In this document: piece by piece, positions 1-11,400 of the stretch
How positions within the stretch are numbered: the stretch's first letter is position 1
How the letters are laid out: each line of letters opens with the position of its first letter
Assembly (NCBI GenBank): GCA_001936135.1
Contig: CP012817.1
Coordinates: 1,736,001 to 1,800,000 of the forward strand
Source of the DNA: Saccharomycopsis fibuligera x Saccharomycopsis cf. fibuligera
Lineage: Eukaryota > Ascomycota > Saccharomycetes > Ascoideales > Saccharomycopsidaceae
DNA length: 64,000 nt
Reading direction: 5' to 3'
Program-made: the position numbers and the translations under genes
Notes under the pieces: model-generated
What the model saw: only the letters and a program-made list of their open reading frames with translations
Told to the model about the DNA's origin: nothing
Database searches by the model: none

Positions 1-594
1 CATAGTGACAGCGATACGGGTTGCTGATGTTTGAACCCAATCGAGAGAGACAGGAAGATTTTGCTGAAGAAAGGAGTCTCTCATGATGCTAACCTGAACT
101 CTAAGGTTCTCTTGCAAGCCATTGACAAAGAAATCTATTAAAATGGATTCATCAGCTTTATAAGCTGAAGCCAAATAGTTAAATTTAGTAATATAGTCTT
201 CAATAGTACCAGATTGTCTTATAGAAGAAAGTTGTTTGTTTAAGGACGCAGTGTTGTATGATTGCCCAAAACGTTCAGAAAAAGTCGTCCAGAATTCCTG
301 TAAATCGACTTCGTTAATGTTTTCCTGGGACGTTAAAAAGTTGACTGCCCAAGTAGCAGCGACATCACGTAAGCTACCCACAATAGCTCTAAGTTGTTGA
401 TCAGGACTGTTATAACCTTGGCTGAAACAGTAGGCAAACATCAAAGTTTGGAAACGTTGAATAGAGGCTAACGAGGAATTTCTACCTGAAAAAGTTGGAG
501 CAATAATCTCTCCCCTAGCACCAAAAGCGCGACCAATTGTAAGAGATGGGGTCGTAGGGTCTGAATTTAGACGTGAAAAGGTTTCTGAATTCAT
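1..594 (-). CDS. Gag of GypA-1 (partial, runs off the window)
   Basis: A minus-strand frame of 198 codons is open from the ATG at 592-594 to the window edge. Gag is the structural protein of the virus-like particle that packages element RNA in the cytoplasm. The middle contains a helix-rich stretch with WAVNFLT, LQEFWTTFSERFGQ and YITKFNYLA, typical of the retrotransposon Gag capsid region (family knowledge, recognised by eye). The start is chosen because it is the first ATG in the open frame and because the equivalent ATG recurs at 50539. The first 19 codons lie inside the LTR (538-860), as in Ty1, which is unusual for a gypsy element. No zinc knuckle is seen in the visible part; it would normally lie further downstream. 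Confidence 0.85.
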   Translation of the reverse strand, partial: MNSETFSRLNSDPTTPSLTIGRAFGARGEIIAPTFSGRNSSLASIQRFQTLMFAYCFSQGYNSPDQQLRAIVGSLRDVAATWAVNFLTSQENINEVDLQEFWTTFSERFGQSYNTASLNKQLSSIRQSGTIEDYITKFNYLASAYKADESILIDFFVNGLQENLRVQVSIMRDSFLQQNLPVSLDWVQTSATRIAVTM

Positions 595-860
595 AATTGT
601 TTCTAGGATCGACTAGGAAGAGAGGTAATGCTCTAGATAAAATAAAGAAGATAAATATATTGTCATGAAAGGAAGATAACTTCGCTTACTGTTATTCTAT
701 ATAGAATACATAATAGTTATGATGGCGAACCTAGTTTCTTATATAGTTATTGTTAGGAGGTTCGTAACCAGGGGCCATCTGTAACTAGGGGCTACCTGTA
801 GCTAAGAGCTACCAGTCTGAGTTAACTTTATCAGAAGTTATCCTGAACTGATTTGTTACA
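538..860 (-). repeat. GypA 5' LTR (323 bp) containing the gag start
   Basis: The LTR reads TGTAACAAATC...CTCTTACA on the minus strand, with TG...CA ends. Its inner end was fixed from the second copy, where the same sequence stops at 50595 exactly beside a 5-bp target duplication. The sequence just inside the LTR, ATTGGTCGCGC, has a TGG two bases in and could be a primer-binding site; I could not match it to a tRNA with confidence. Confidence 0.75.
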
Positions 861-865
861 GATAG
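861..865. other. Five-base spacer (GATAG) between two LTR heads
   Basis: The 5' heads of a GypA LTR (ending 860) and a GypB LTR (starting 866) face each other across exactly five bases, the size of the target duplications seen elsewhere in the window. The simplest reading is that one element inserted at the target site already used by the other. Confidence 0.6.
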
Positions 866-1107
866 TATTGCAAACATTTCCTTCGTTGTGTTCGCATTCC
901 TGATCAGTCTGCATTCACAACCGTCAGAAGGTGCCTTGAAGGTCGAAAATCTTGTATAAAAATCGGCGACGTGTTCCTTTTAACTTGTATATATAGAGAT
1001 GGGCGGAATAAACGATAAGCCGATATACCCATCGATAACGATAATAGCCATAACAAACGTGTTTAAAATACTTAGTAGAGAACCAACCCCTCTTTTAAAC
1101 ACAACAG
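866..1107 (+). repeat. GypB LTR (5' LTR of GypB-1)
   Basis: About 242 bp aligning with the GypB-2 LTRs at 50601-50841 and 56914-57085 plus 63320-63388. It ends in TTTAAACACAACA. The boundary at 866 is inferred from alignment with the other copies. Confidence 0.85.
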
Positions 1108-1162
1108 TACTTCTTCGTAATTTTATTAGGTGAAAGTTGAGAACATACTACATACTTAAAGA

Positions 1163-2143
1163 ATGGACAAACAAGACAATCAAAGACAATCAACCGAAAA
1201 GCCAGCGGCTGAAGACTCAATCAACGGGCAAAACTTGGAAATCATAGTTGGATTACTCAAGGAAATTAAACAACAAATGGGAAATCATGACGAAAGATTG
1301 AAAAATCTTGAAACCAGAAATGAAAGTGGTCCAGAACCAGAGAAAAGAGTTAGAGATGTTGCGGAAGTCAACCGCTCAGATTCTGATGAAGAACCAAAGA
1401 AAAAAGGAAAATTTGAATTATTCGACGCAGTCCAGAGTTACATGTTTAAAAACTCAAACAGATATACGAGAGAAAAGTTTAGAATCGCTGATGGACCAGA
1501 AATTTACATGGTTCACTTGAAAAAGGAAATTGATCTCTTATCGAAATTAGGAACAGTCGAAAACGAACACTTAGAATGGATTTTAGTTAACACCTTAGAC
1601 ACTTTGTCTTTAAGAAAAGTTAGAGACGCTTTTGCAAATAACTCAACTGATCTTCGTTTCGAAGCAACGGACATGGAAGGAAAGCTCAAAGAAATAAAAC
1701 AAGTGTTGTTTCCAACTTTGAGGGAAATCACCGAACGGTTACGACGTCAAGATAAACAAAAAGGATATGAATCTTTTGAGAAACAACTAAACAAGGTGAC
1801 TGATATCGTTAACACGCTTCCAAAAACAGGTCAGGAGGTATACCATGAACAGTTATTTAGATATGTTCGCGAAAGTTTTCACAGAGAATATAACAAGGTT
1901 TTATTTGAGCTCGAATCTCACGCAGCAACAGCAATGCAGCAAACATCTAGAGAAGACAATGGTAGATTAGGTATTAATCCAAGTGAAACAATAGTCTTGA
2001 TGAAGGACATCCGTAGCACATACGTGTCAAATCCAAAGTTCCAGGCTATGGCAATAAGAGGAGAGTCACAAAGGAGACAAACTTTAAGCTTGGAAACAAA
2101 ACCAAACGGACAGAAAAAAAACGATCGTCCGCAAAGACACTAA
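1163..2143 (+). CDS. Gag of GypB-1 (326 aa)
   Basis: A 326-codon frame beginning MDKQDNQ, 55 bp downstream of the LTR. The N-terminal third is acidic and low-complexity with a coiled-coil-like stretch (IVGLLKEIKQQMGNHDERLKNLE, about residues 29-51) and a basic patch around residue 80. The central part (about residues 90-260) is helical and capsid-like. The C-terminus is basic (SQRRQTLSLETKPNGQKKND). No CCHC zinc knuckle is visible. A 326-aa partner at 55877-56857 differs at only a few residues. The protease frame that follows is in the +1 frame and open across the end of gag, which fits the +1 frameshift that Ty3-type elements are known to use. The name Gag rests on position and partner, not on a named domain. 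Confidence 0.8.
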   Translation: MDKQDNQRQSTEKPAAEDSINGQNLEIIVGLLKEIKQQMGNHDERLKNLETRNESGPEPEKRVRDVAEVNRSDSDEEPKKKGKFELFDAVQSYMFKNSNRYTREKFRIADGPEIYMVHLKKEIDLLSKLGTVENEHLEWILVNTLDTLSLRKVRDAFANNSTDLRFEATDMEGKLKEIKQVLFPTLREITERLRRQDKQKGYESFEKQLNKVTDIVNTLPKTGQEVYHEQLFRYVRESFHREYNKVLFELESHAATAMQQTSREDNGRLGINPSETIVLMKDIRSTYVSNPKFQAMAIRGESQRRQTLSLETKPNGQKKNDRPQRH

Positions 2144-2180
2144 ACTATTTACAATAAAGAGTTCATTCCACGACAAATAT

Positions 2181-2434
2181 TTGTGGACCGTTATGAAACT
2201 TGTGGGACTTGAAAATAGTTTAAGTTTTATGGATACAGGTGCTGGTGTAAACTTGATAAAAGAAGTTCCGAGAGCGATAGAAGTGAGAAGCTCGACACCA
2301 ATAAGTTTAAAGTTAGGAAACCAGGAAGTAACGGTTCTTTCCAAAACGTACAAAATCTTTAGTCATAAATTGGAGAAATTTATCTTATTTTACGTCGAAC
2401 CAAAGCTTCCTGTAAAGATTATAGTAGGCGTTGA
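2181..2434 (+). pseudogene. GypB-1 protease region, cut by the CopA array
   Basis: The frame contains SFMDTGAGVNLI (about residues 15-26), the D-T/S-G-A signature of a retroviral-type aspartic protease that matures Gag and Pol inside the particle. It lies in the +1 frame relative to gag and is open upstream of the first ATG, as expected for expression by frameshift. It is ended by the CopA LTR that begins at 2435. Its counterpart on the minus strand is at 55507-55839. Confidence 0.8.
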
Positions 2435-2878
2435 TGTAAAAAGTAGGATGTAAAGTAGAAGAGAAAAAATATAAGGTTTATTAGAGTAGATAAAGAAAGT
2501 AAAGTTGGTTAAGCTTAGTTCGGTGAAGAAGTAAGGAAGGTAGAGAAAGATAAAAGAAAAGAAGCGGGAAGGCTCCGTGTTAAGTAGGAAAAATAAGTGG
2601 CAAAACTGAAATCGGAGTGGCGTGATAAGAGTGGTGTGAAAAAGAAAAATTTTCACGCTGCAGTAAGGATCGGCACCGCGTCTAGACGGAGACCTAGACG
2701 GGGCACCTAGACGGCATGAAAAAGTAAACAAATCGCATGCGTCAGAACGGTATACCATGCACATGGGTGAAGGGTTTACCCTGACGATGGATGAGAAAAT
2801 AAAAGGAGTAAAGAAAGTAAAGGATCGGAAAGTGAAGAGGGTAAGGTACAAAGGAAAATGAATGTTTGAAATTCAACA
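2435..2878 (-). repeat. CopA LTR, 444-bp type (3' LTR of CopA-1)
   Basis: On the minus strand it runs TGTTGAATTTC...CTTTTTACA. The polypurine tract GGGAGGGTG lies immediately beside it at 2879-2887 on the minus strand. It is almost identical to the 3' LTR of CopA-5 at 21202. Confidence 0.93.
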
Positions 2879-2958
2879 CACCCTCCCAAACATGAATATG
2901 ATAAAGGAAAATAAAGAAATTAAATCTGGGTAGCAAAGAACAGGAAAATAAAGTTCAA

Positions 2959-4288
2959 TCAATTGAAAATAAGGGAGCATAAAGTGGTGAAAGTGGTACG
3001 GTCGGTGGCTTTAGTGAGGATGTCAGCCATGTTAACCTTGGTGTTGACATAGTTAAGTTTGATGACCTTCTGTTCCACCAAAGTTCGGATGAAGTGGAAT
3101 CTCACAGCAATGTGCTTGGTCTTTTGGTGTAGAGCTTTGTGTGCACTGAGGGTAAGCGCACTAAGGTTGTCGCTGGCACAGTTAATGTATGAGCAGTGGA
3201 AGCCAATTTCATTGAGAAGGTTCATAACATAGACACCGGTTCGAGCAGCATCGCTCAAGGCAACGTATTCTGCTTCCGCACTGCTGAAAGCAACACAGCT
3301 CTGCTTTCTGCTAGACCATGACACAATTTGGTTATTGATAATTACCAAGTGGCCACTTTGCAGCTTTCTGTCCAGTTTGGAGGTAGCATAGTCGGAGTCG
3401 CTGAAGACAGTAATCTTGTACTCTTGTTCAGGCAGATAATCAGTGACAAGGCCGTCGGTTTTTGACTTGTCCAAGTACCGAAAGTCCTTAATATCCACAT
3501 TACCAGCTTCAGGTCCGTAGACAAGACCTTTGTCTTTGGTTTCAATGAGGTAGTGAAACACCCTGTAAGCAGCTTTCAAGTGTGTGGCCCTTGCTTTGAC
3601 TACAAACTGACTGAGAAGACTGATGGCAAAGGAAATGTCGCTTCTAACTGAGTTGGCAACGTAGAGCAATGTACCAACAATGGAGCGAAACTTTGTTTGC
3701 TCCGCTTCTGACAATTCTGGTGAGTGCTCATCATAAGGATCAAAGCCTTTCACCATTGGAGTTTCCACTTTGCCGAGCTTTGTGACACCGTGTTCCGTCA
3801 TAATCTTGTCAATGAAGTTTAGCATGCTGAGCTTGATTGATCCATTAGCGAGCTGTTCGACCGTGACACCCAAGAAGATTTCAGGAAATCCCAAATCTTT
3901 CATCTTGAACTTCAGATTGAGAGCAGCCTTGATGTCATCAACAATCCTGTCGGTCTTGCCACAGATAAGCAAGTCGTCCACATAAATAGCAACAAGACAA
4001 TCCTTTCCTCTGAACAAGCATGGGTCTATAGCACTAGCTTGCAAACCGGCAGCAACAAGAACCTTGGAGATTGTATCGTACCAGATCTTTGGTGACTGTT
4101 TCAATCCATACAATCCCTTCTTCAATTTCCACAAATGTCCTTTTGGTGTGGACGTACCAGCAGGTGGTCTAACAAACACATCGAAGTCAATATCACCGTA
4201 GAGAAAAGCAGTAGAGGTGTCCATCTGGCACACGACATAGTTGTTCAAAGCAGCAAGCGCAAACGTGATTCGCATAGTGTCAAAGCTC
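2959..4288 (-). pseudogene. CopA-1 pol, C-terminal segment (reverse transcriptase and RNase H)
   Basis: This minus-strand segment holds the catalytic reverse transcriptase motif YVDDLL and the RNase H motifs FSDSDYAT and SSAEAEYVALSD, and ends at the usual CopA stop. It is separated from the rest of CopA-1 by a solo CopA LTR at 4289-4731 with duplication AGCTC on each side. Reverse transcriptase copies element RNA into cDNA in the particle and RNase H removes the RNA strand. The copy is broken by this one insertion. Confidence 0.92.
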
Positions 4289-4731
4289 TGTTGAATTTCA
4301 AACATTCGTTTTCCTTTGTCCCTACCCTCTTCACTTTCCGATCCTTTATCTTCTTCACTCCTTTTATTTTTTCATCCATCGTCAGGGTAAACCCTTCACC
4401 CATGTGCATGGTATACCGATCTGACGCATGTGATTTGTTTACTTTTTCATGCCGTCTAGGTGCCCCGTCTACGTGTCCGTCTAGACGCGGTGTCGATCCT
4501 TACTGCAGCATGAAAATTTTTCCTTTTCACGCCACTCTTATCACGCCACTCCGATTTCAGTTTTGCCACTTCTTTTTCCTACTCAACACGGAGATTTCCC
4601 GCTTCTTTTCTTTTAACTTTCTCTACCTTTCTTACTTCTTAACCGAACTAAGCTTAACAAACTTTACTTTCTTTATCTACTCTAATAAACCTTATATTTT
4701 TTCTCTTCTACTTTACATCCTACTTTTTACA
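4289..4731 (+). repeat. Solo CopA LTR inserted in CopA-1
   Basis: A 443-bp LTR in the opposite orientation to its host, with target duplication AGCTC at 4284-4288 and 4732-4736. A solo LTR is the remnant of a full element removed by recombination between its own LTRs. Confidence 0.95.
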
Positions 4732-7700
4732 AGCTCATTACAGGAGCCCACGAGTTGAGGAAGTTGACACCTTTTTCTTGACTGAACCCTTTGCAGACCA
4801 AACGCGCCTTAAAGCGCTCGCCACTTGGATCATCTTTAACAGTAAACACCCAGCGGGAGGCAATAGATTGAATGCCTGGAGACTCCTTGACTAGCTCATA
4901 CACATTAAGATTGTCCAATGCAGACAACTCTTCGGCCATAGCAGCGATCCATCTCTCCTTCTCGCTTGAGTTGAGTACCTGATGATAGTTCTCTGGAGTA
5001 AGATACTTGGTACGGGCCACAGCAAGAAAAGCATGTTCCGCATCACTGAGATAACCACTAATGTCACTGTCTGGCTCTCCGTCTGTGAGAAACAACCTGG
5101 AAGGGCCTGCCTCAACTGCTTTGGGGCCTTCAATAGACCTGATAGGTATAGAGCCAACGTCGTTCAAGTACTGCTTCCCATGGTCAGCAAAAGCTTCTCT
5201 AGCATCAGCCGCGCTAACATTCTTCTCGGCCATTGATTGGTAGGCGGCCTGGCGCTTAGTGATAGGAGTAACTGTGTTTGGGGCAAACTCAAGCATAAGC
5301 TTCTTGGTTGGCTTCCGGTTGATGATGGAAATAGGATCATCACTCAGTTCAGAGTCAGAAGCAGCGGCTCTTTTGACGGCAGCCAGAGTTTTTGGCACTG
5401 TAGCAACTGTTTGCTGGTCTTCTGAGTCACTATGCTCCACCATAGAGTTGTCCGACTCTGCAACAATTCTCTCATCATCCTCTTCCCTGCTTTCGGTACC
5501 TTGTTGAATATTCATGTCTTGGCCTTGAATAGAGACCTCACCAACAGGTAAACTAGGGGAACCACTGGAACCTGAATAACCTGAATAACCAGCAGAGCCA
5601 CCAGCTGAGTATGTGACAGAAGATTCCCTTTCACCTTGCTTGAACGGATAAACGTCAGGGAGAAAGTTGAACGCAGAGCTTCTCAAGATTCGGTATGTAC
5701 TGTCTTCAAGGATGAAGGCAATGCTTGTAGTCTTGTGGAATCCCAAGAAAGTACCTTTGAAGTCTTTTCCAATAATCTTGTTCCCGGCAGTAAAGTTTTT
5801 CGCAAAGATGCGACAGCCAAATGGCGCAGTTGTACCCATGGTTTTTGAGCGGGCAGAAAATTCCTCGTATGGCGAAGGACCACCGTTTCTGGGCAAGTAG
5901 TTGTGCAAGAAGACAGCGTGGTTGAAGCAAAAATTCCAGTATTCCTTTGAGATACCGGAGCTGATCATCAAAAGTTTGACTTTCTCGATGATTGTGCGAT
6001 TCAAACGCTCAGAGGAACCATTCTGGTGGCTTGAGTAAGGCGCAGTGAACTCTGCTTCAATGAAGTCCTGACCTTGGTGGTCTCCAGCAAGAAACTTCTT
6101 GAGCAAAACAGTATCAAACTCGTTATCGGCACGGAACTTGACAATCTTCTTGCCTTGGTGTTGTAAGACATTGCTCATATACTGTAAGCATTCAATAGTC
6201 TTGGAGCTGATCTCCGACTTGTAGCGCAAAACCCTGACGACAGCAAAGCTGGAGCGTCTGTCAGAAACAATCAAGCCGTAGATGTTGTTATGTGGGCCAA
6301 CCACATCCGCTTGAATCATCTCCCCAATGTCAAAGTCTTCTGGCTTGCTGTGGGAGTTGCCAGAGCGTTTTTGAACGACAGAGTTGCAGGTCTCGCAAGT
6401 CTTCAACACATTCTTGATCTCTTGGTCAGTGAAGCCCATGTGTTTGATGATAGCTTTCAACTGCTTAAACTTGGCATGTCCGTTTGCAATGTGGCATTGC
6501 ATAATGTCTTTGGCACCGTCTGTGTCACCAAGCAAAACCAAATCCGTAGCAGGAGAGTTGACAACGGTTTTAACCGAAGCGGGGTCAACAACCCAAAATT
6601 TTCCATGCTTGGGAACTTGAATCACTTGATTGCCTCTGGAGATCAATCCACAGTGTTTGGTTAAGTGGATTTCATAATCCTTCTCAGTTAACTTGTGGCA
6701 GCTAAGTAAGTTTCTCGGAGCCTGTTCAATAAGCTTTGCATCTTCGACCTTGAGGTTTCCAATGCTAACAGTGCCTTCAATAACACAATTAGTAGTGCTG
6801 CTGATTCCTTGAACAGTGACGTTCGAGACCTTCTTGTCCAGCAACAATGCTCCGTCGTTGACAACATTGATACCAGCACCGCTGTCTAGAACAAAACGTT
6901 TGTCGGCAGCATCATCGGCGAGATAGACCTCTTCAACAAAGTGAGTCTCTTCGCCTGACTCAGGCAGCTCAGTCGAAGTGTCAATGACAATCTGACCGTC
7001 ACCGTTGTTAATGACTTCAGCACCAAGTGGGACTTCAACGAGGTTGACAAGCTCCTTGCGTCCCTTGTGTGACTGATTTCTGTTCTTGTTTTTGTAGCAC
7101 TCGTTGCTGTAGTGGCCAAGCTTGCCGCAGCTGTAACACTTGATGAGGAAAACAGGTTTCTTTTTCAGTTTCGCATCAGCCAACTGAACCAACTCCTCGG
7201 TGGGTGGCAACTTTGGACGGGAGGAAGTGTCCATCTGGACCAAGTCTCTGGCAGCAAGATCATTGGAGGCTTCCATAGCATCATAAAACGAAGTGTTAAG
7301 CAACCCACGAGCATCGCGAAGCAAGTTCTTTTCGCTGAGAGCAACATGAAGACTCTTGTTGTCAAGTAGGTGGAAACCAAGAATACCGCCAAGATTGCAG
7401 AAGTTGATATCCTTGTAGTAGTACTTGACGATCTCCAAGTAGTCTGCCATAGCATCGCAGTCTCTAGCAAGGACGGCCTCATGGACAAAGTCGTGGAAGA
7501 TCTTGACAATGTAGAAAGAGTCAATTGTCTTGCACTTTGCGTTGATGGTCTTCAACAAATCAAAGCCCTCGGTGCATCGTTCGTAGTTTTTCAATAACAA
7601 TGGGTCCACTTTTTTCTGGATGAGTTGATAGATAACATCGCCAAGTTTTGGTGGGTAGTAGTCAAACTCTTCGGAGTCTAACATACGCTCAACGTCGATG

Positions 7701-7864
7701 GCAGTGACATCATTGATAATAACTCTCAACTTATTTCTAAGGAACGATCTTAACAACGGGTACTGGAACCATTGGGTGATTGGCCTGACCTTCAACTTGG
7801 TAATTCCATCAAGTCTCGCTTTGTAAGCACCGTCAGCAATATCAAAGTCTCCAAAGATGAACAT
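4732..7864 (-). pseudogene. CopA-1 gag to reverse transcriptase, N-terminal segment
   Basis: An open frame from the usual CopA start (MFIFGDF) through Gag with the zinc knuckle CYSCGKLGHYSNEC, protease VLDSGAG, integrase and the beginning of reverse transcriptase, up to the inserted solo LTR. Apart from that insertion it resembles the uninterrupted copies at 8460 and 14980. See CopA-2 for domain positions. Confidence 0.92.
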
Positions 7865-7935
7865 GGTGAAAAAAAAAATTTTTTTTTTTTTTTTTTGATT
7901 TTTTTTTTTTTTGATGTTAATCCAGACTGTAAATC
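7865..7935 (-). other. CopA leader with A/T tract and tRNA-Tyr primer site
   Basis: Between the LTR and the start codon the minus strand has the primer site GATTTACAGTCTGG next to the LTR, then long A and T homopolymers up to the ATG. The tract differs in length between CopA copies (compare 12918-13000, 19438-19516, 23088-23173 and 42463-42533), as expected for slippage-prone sequence. Confidence 0.8.
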
Positions 7936-8379
7936 TGTAAAAAGTAGGATGTAAAGTAGAAGAGAAAAAATATAAGGTTTATTAGAGTAGATAAAGAAAG
8001 TAAAGTTGGTTAAGCTTAGTTCGGTGAAGAAGTAAGGAAGGTAGAGAAAGGTAAAAGAAAAGAAGCGGGAAGGCTCCGTGTTAAGTAGGAAAAATAAGTG
8101 GCAAAACTGAAATCGGAGTGGCGTGATAAGAGTGGCGTGAAAAAGAAAAATTTTCACGCTGCAGTAAGGATCGGCACCGCGTCTAGACGGAGACCTAGAC
8201 GGGGCACCTAGACGGCATGAAAAAGTAAACAAATCACATGCGTCAGATTGGTATACCATGCACATGGGTGAAGGGTTTACCCTGACGATGAATGAAAAAA
8301 TAAAAGGAGTGAAGAAGATAAAGGATCGGAAAGTGAAGAGGGTAAGGGACAAAGGAAAATGAATGTTTGAAATTCAACA
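7936..8379 (-). repeat. CopA LTR shared by CopA-1 (5') and CopA-2 (3')
   Basis: A single 444-bp LTR serves as the 5' LTR of CopA-1 on its right-hand side and the 3' LTR of CopA-2 on its left-hand side. The CopA-2 polypurine tract abuts 8379. A shared LTR marks a recombination-generated tandem. Confidence 0.93.
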
Positions 8380-8459
8380 CACCCTCCCAAACATGAATAT
8401 GATAAAGGAAAATAAAGAAAGTAAATCGTGGTAGCAAAGGAAAGGAAAATAAAGTTCAA

Positions 8460-11400
8460 TCAATTGAAAATAAGGGAGCATAAAGTGGTGAAAGTGGTAC
8501 GGTCGGTGGCTTTAGTGAGGATGTCAGCCATGTTAACCTTGGTGTTGACATAGTTAAGTTTGATGACCTTCTGTTCCACCAAAGTTCTGATGAAGTGGAA
8601 TCTCACAGCAATGTGTTTGGTCTTTTGGTGTAGAGCTTTGTGTGCACTGAGGGTAAGCGCACTAAGGTTGTCGCTGGCACAGTTGATGTATGAGCAGTGG
8701 AAGCCAATTTCATTGAGAAGGTTCATAACATAGACACCGGTTCGGGCAGCATCGCTCAAGGCAACGTATTCTGCTTCCGCACTGCTGAAAGCAACACAGC
8801 TCTGCTTTCTGCTAGACCATGACACAATTTGGTTATTGATCATTACCAAGTGGCCACTTTGCAGCTTTCTGTCCAGCTTGGAGGTAGCATAGTCGGAGTC
8901 GCTGAAAACAGTAATCTTGTACTCCTGTTCAGGCGGATAATCAGTGACAAGGCCGTCGGTTTTTGACTTGTCCAAGTACCGAAAGTCCTTAATATCCACA
9001 TTACCAGCTTCAGGTCCGTAGACAAGACCTTTGTCTTTGGTTTCAATGAGGTAGTGAAACACCCTGTAAGCAGCTTTCAAGTGTGTGGCCCTTGCTTTGA
9101 CTACAAACTGACTGAGAAGACTGATGGCAAAGGAAATGTCGCTTCTAACTGAGTTGGCAACGTAGAGCAATGTACCAACAATGGAGCGAAACTTTGTTTG
9201 CTCCGCTTCTGACAATTCTGGTGAGTGCTCATCATAAGGATCAAAGCCTTTCACCATTGGAGTTTCCACTTTGCCGAGCTTTGTGACACCGTGTTCCGTC
9301 ATAATCTTGTCAATGAAGTTTAGCATGCTGAGCTTGATTGATCCATTAGCGAGCTGTTCGACCGTGACACCCAAGAAGATTTCAGGAAATCCCAGATCTT
9401 TCATCTTGAACTTCAGATTGAGAGCAGCCTTGATGTCATCAACAATCTTGTGGGTCTTGCCACAGATAAGCAAGTCGTCCACATAAATAGCAACAAGACA
9501 ATCCTTTCCTCTGAACAAGCATGGGTCTATAGCACTGGCTTGCAAACCGGCACCAACAAGAACCTTGGAGATTGTATCGTACCAGATCTTTGGCGACTGT
9601 TTCAATCCGTACAATCCCTTCTTCAATTTCCACAAATGTCCTTTTGGTGTGGACGTACCAGCTGGTGGTCTAACAAACACATCGAAGTCAATATCACCGT
9701 AGAGAAAAGCAGTAGAGGTGTCCATCTGGCACACGACATAGTTGTTCAAAGCAGCAAGCGCAAATGTGATTCGCATAGTGTCAAAGCTCATTACAGGAGC
9801 CCACGAGTTGAGGAAGTTGACACCTTTCTCTTGACTGAACCCTTTGCAGACCAAACGCGCCTTGAAGCGCTCGCCACTTGGATCATCTTTAACAGTAAAC
9901 ACCCAGCGGGAGGCAATAGATTGAATGCCTGGAGACTCCTTGACTAGCTCATACACATTAAGATTGTCCAATGCAGACAACTCTTCGGCCATAGCAGCGA
10001 TCCATCTCTCCTTCTCGCTTGAGTTGAGTACCTGATGATAGTTCTCTGGAATAAGATACTTGGTACGGGCCACAGCAAGAAAAGCATGTTCCGCATCACT
10101 GAGATAACCACTAATGTCACTGTCTGGTTCTCCGTCTGTGAGAAACAACCTGGAAGGGCCTGCCTCAACTGTTTTGGGACCTTCAATAGATTTGATAGGT
10201 ATAGAGCCAACGTCGTTCAAGTACTGCTTCCCAGGGTCAGCAAAAGCTTCTCTAGCATCAGCCGCGCTAACATTCTTCTCGGCCATTGATTGGTAAGCGG
10301 CCTGGTGCTTAGTGATAGGAGTAACTGTGTTTGGGGCAAACTCAAGCATAAGCTTCTTGGTTGGCTTCCGGTTGATGATGGAAATAGGATCATCACTCAG
10401 TTCAGAATCAGAAGCAGCGGCTCTTTTGACGGCAGCCAGAGTTTGTGGAACTGTAGCAACTGATTGCTGGTCTTCTGAGTCACTATGCTCCACCATAGAG
10501 TTGTCCGACTCTGCAACAATTCTCTCATCATCCTCTTCCCTGCTTTCGGCACCTTGTTGAATGTTCATGTCTTGGCCTTGAATAGAGACCTCACCAACAG
10601 GTAAACTAGGGGAACCACTGGAACCTGAATAACCTGAATAACCAGCAGAGCCACCAGCTGAGTATGTGACAGAAGATTCCCTTTCACCTTGCTTGAACGG
10701 ATAAACATCAGGGAGAAAGTTGAACGCAGAGCTTCTCAAGATTCGGTATGTACTGTCTTCAAGGATGAACGCAATGCTTGTAGTTTTGTGGAATCCCAAG
10801 AAAGTACCTTTGAAGTCTTTTCCAATAATCTTGTTCCCGGCAGTAAAGTTTTTTGCAAAGATGCGACAGCCAAATGGCGCAGTTGTACCCATGGTTTTTG
10901 AGCGGCCAGAAAATTCCTCGTATGGCGAAGGACCACCGTTTCTGGGCAAGTAGTTGTGCAAGAAGACAGCGTGGTTGAAGCAAAAAATCCAGTATTCCTT
11001 TGAGATACCGGAGCTGATCATCAAAAGTTTAACTTTCTCGATGATTGTGCGATTCAAACGCTCAGAGGAACCATTCTGGTGGCTTGAGTAAGGCGCAGTA
11101 AACTCTGCTTCAATGTAGTCCTGACCTTGGTGGTCTCCAGCAAGAAACTTCTTAAGCAAAACAGTATCAAACTCGTTATCGGCACGGAACTTGACGATCT
11201 TCTTGCCTTGGTGTTGTAAGACATTGCTCATATACTGTAAGCATTCAATAGTCTTGGAGCTGATCTCCGACTTGTAGCGCAAAACCCTGAGGACAGCAAA
11301 GCTGGAGCGTCTGTCAGAAACAATCAAGCCATAGATATTGTTATGTGGGCCAACCACATCCGCTTGAATCATCTCCCCAATGTCAAAGTCTTCTGGCTTG

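Larger units (their letters stand above)
1..860 (-). mobile_element. GypA-1, 5' part of a Ty3/gypsy element (LTR and gag), cut by the window edge
   Basis: Reading leftward from 860 there is an LTR that starts TGTAACAAATC and then a gag frame that stays open to base 1. The same LTR family flanks a gypsy-order pol at 42978-45097, which assigns this piece to that family. The 5' head of the LTR ends at 860 and is followed by five bases and then by the head of another gypsy LTR. The rest of the element lies outside the window, so whether it is whole cannot be judged. Confidence 0.85.
866..2434 (+). mobile_element. GypB-1, 5' part of a Ty3/gypsy element
   Basis: This stretch holds a 242-bp LTR, a leader, a complete gag frame and the start of the protease, then is cut at 2434 by a CopA LTR. 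The gag is nearly identical to that of GypB-2 (55877-56857), whose pol has gypsy order. The expected continuation of GypB is not found on the far side of the CopA array at 19865; GypA sequence is there instead. The element is therefore broken, probably by recombination rather than by simple insertion. Confidence 0.9.

Noticed and set aside
2390-2851. Repeated Phe/Leu-rich frames of 140-190 codons at 2390, 7792, 12929, 21187, 42390 and similar places
   Set aside because: They lie in CopA LTRs on either strand and result from pyrimidine-rich LTR sequence; they have no conserved start context and run into unrelated flanks.
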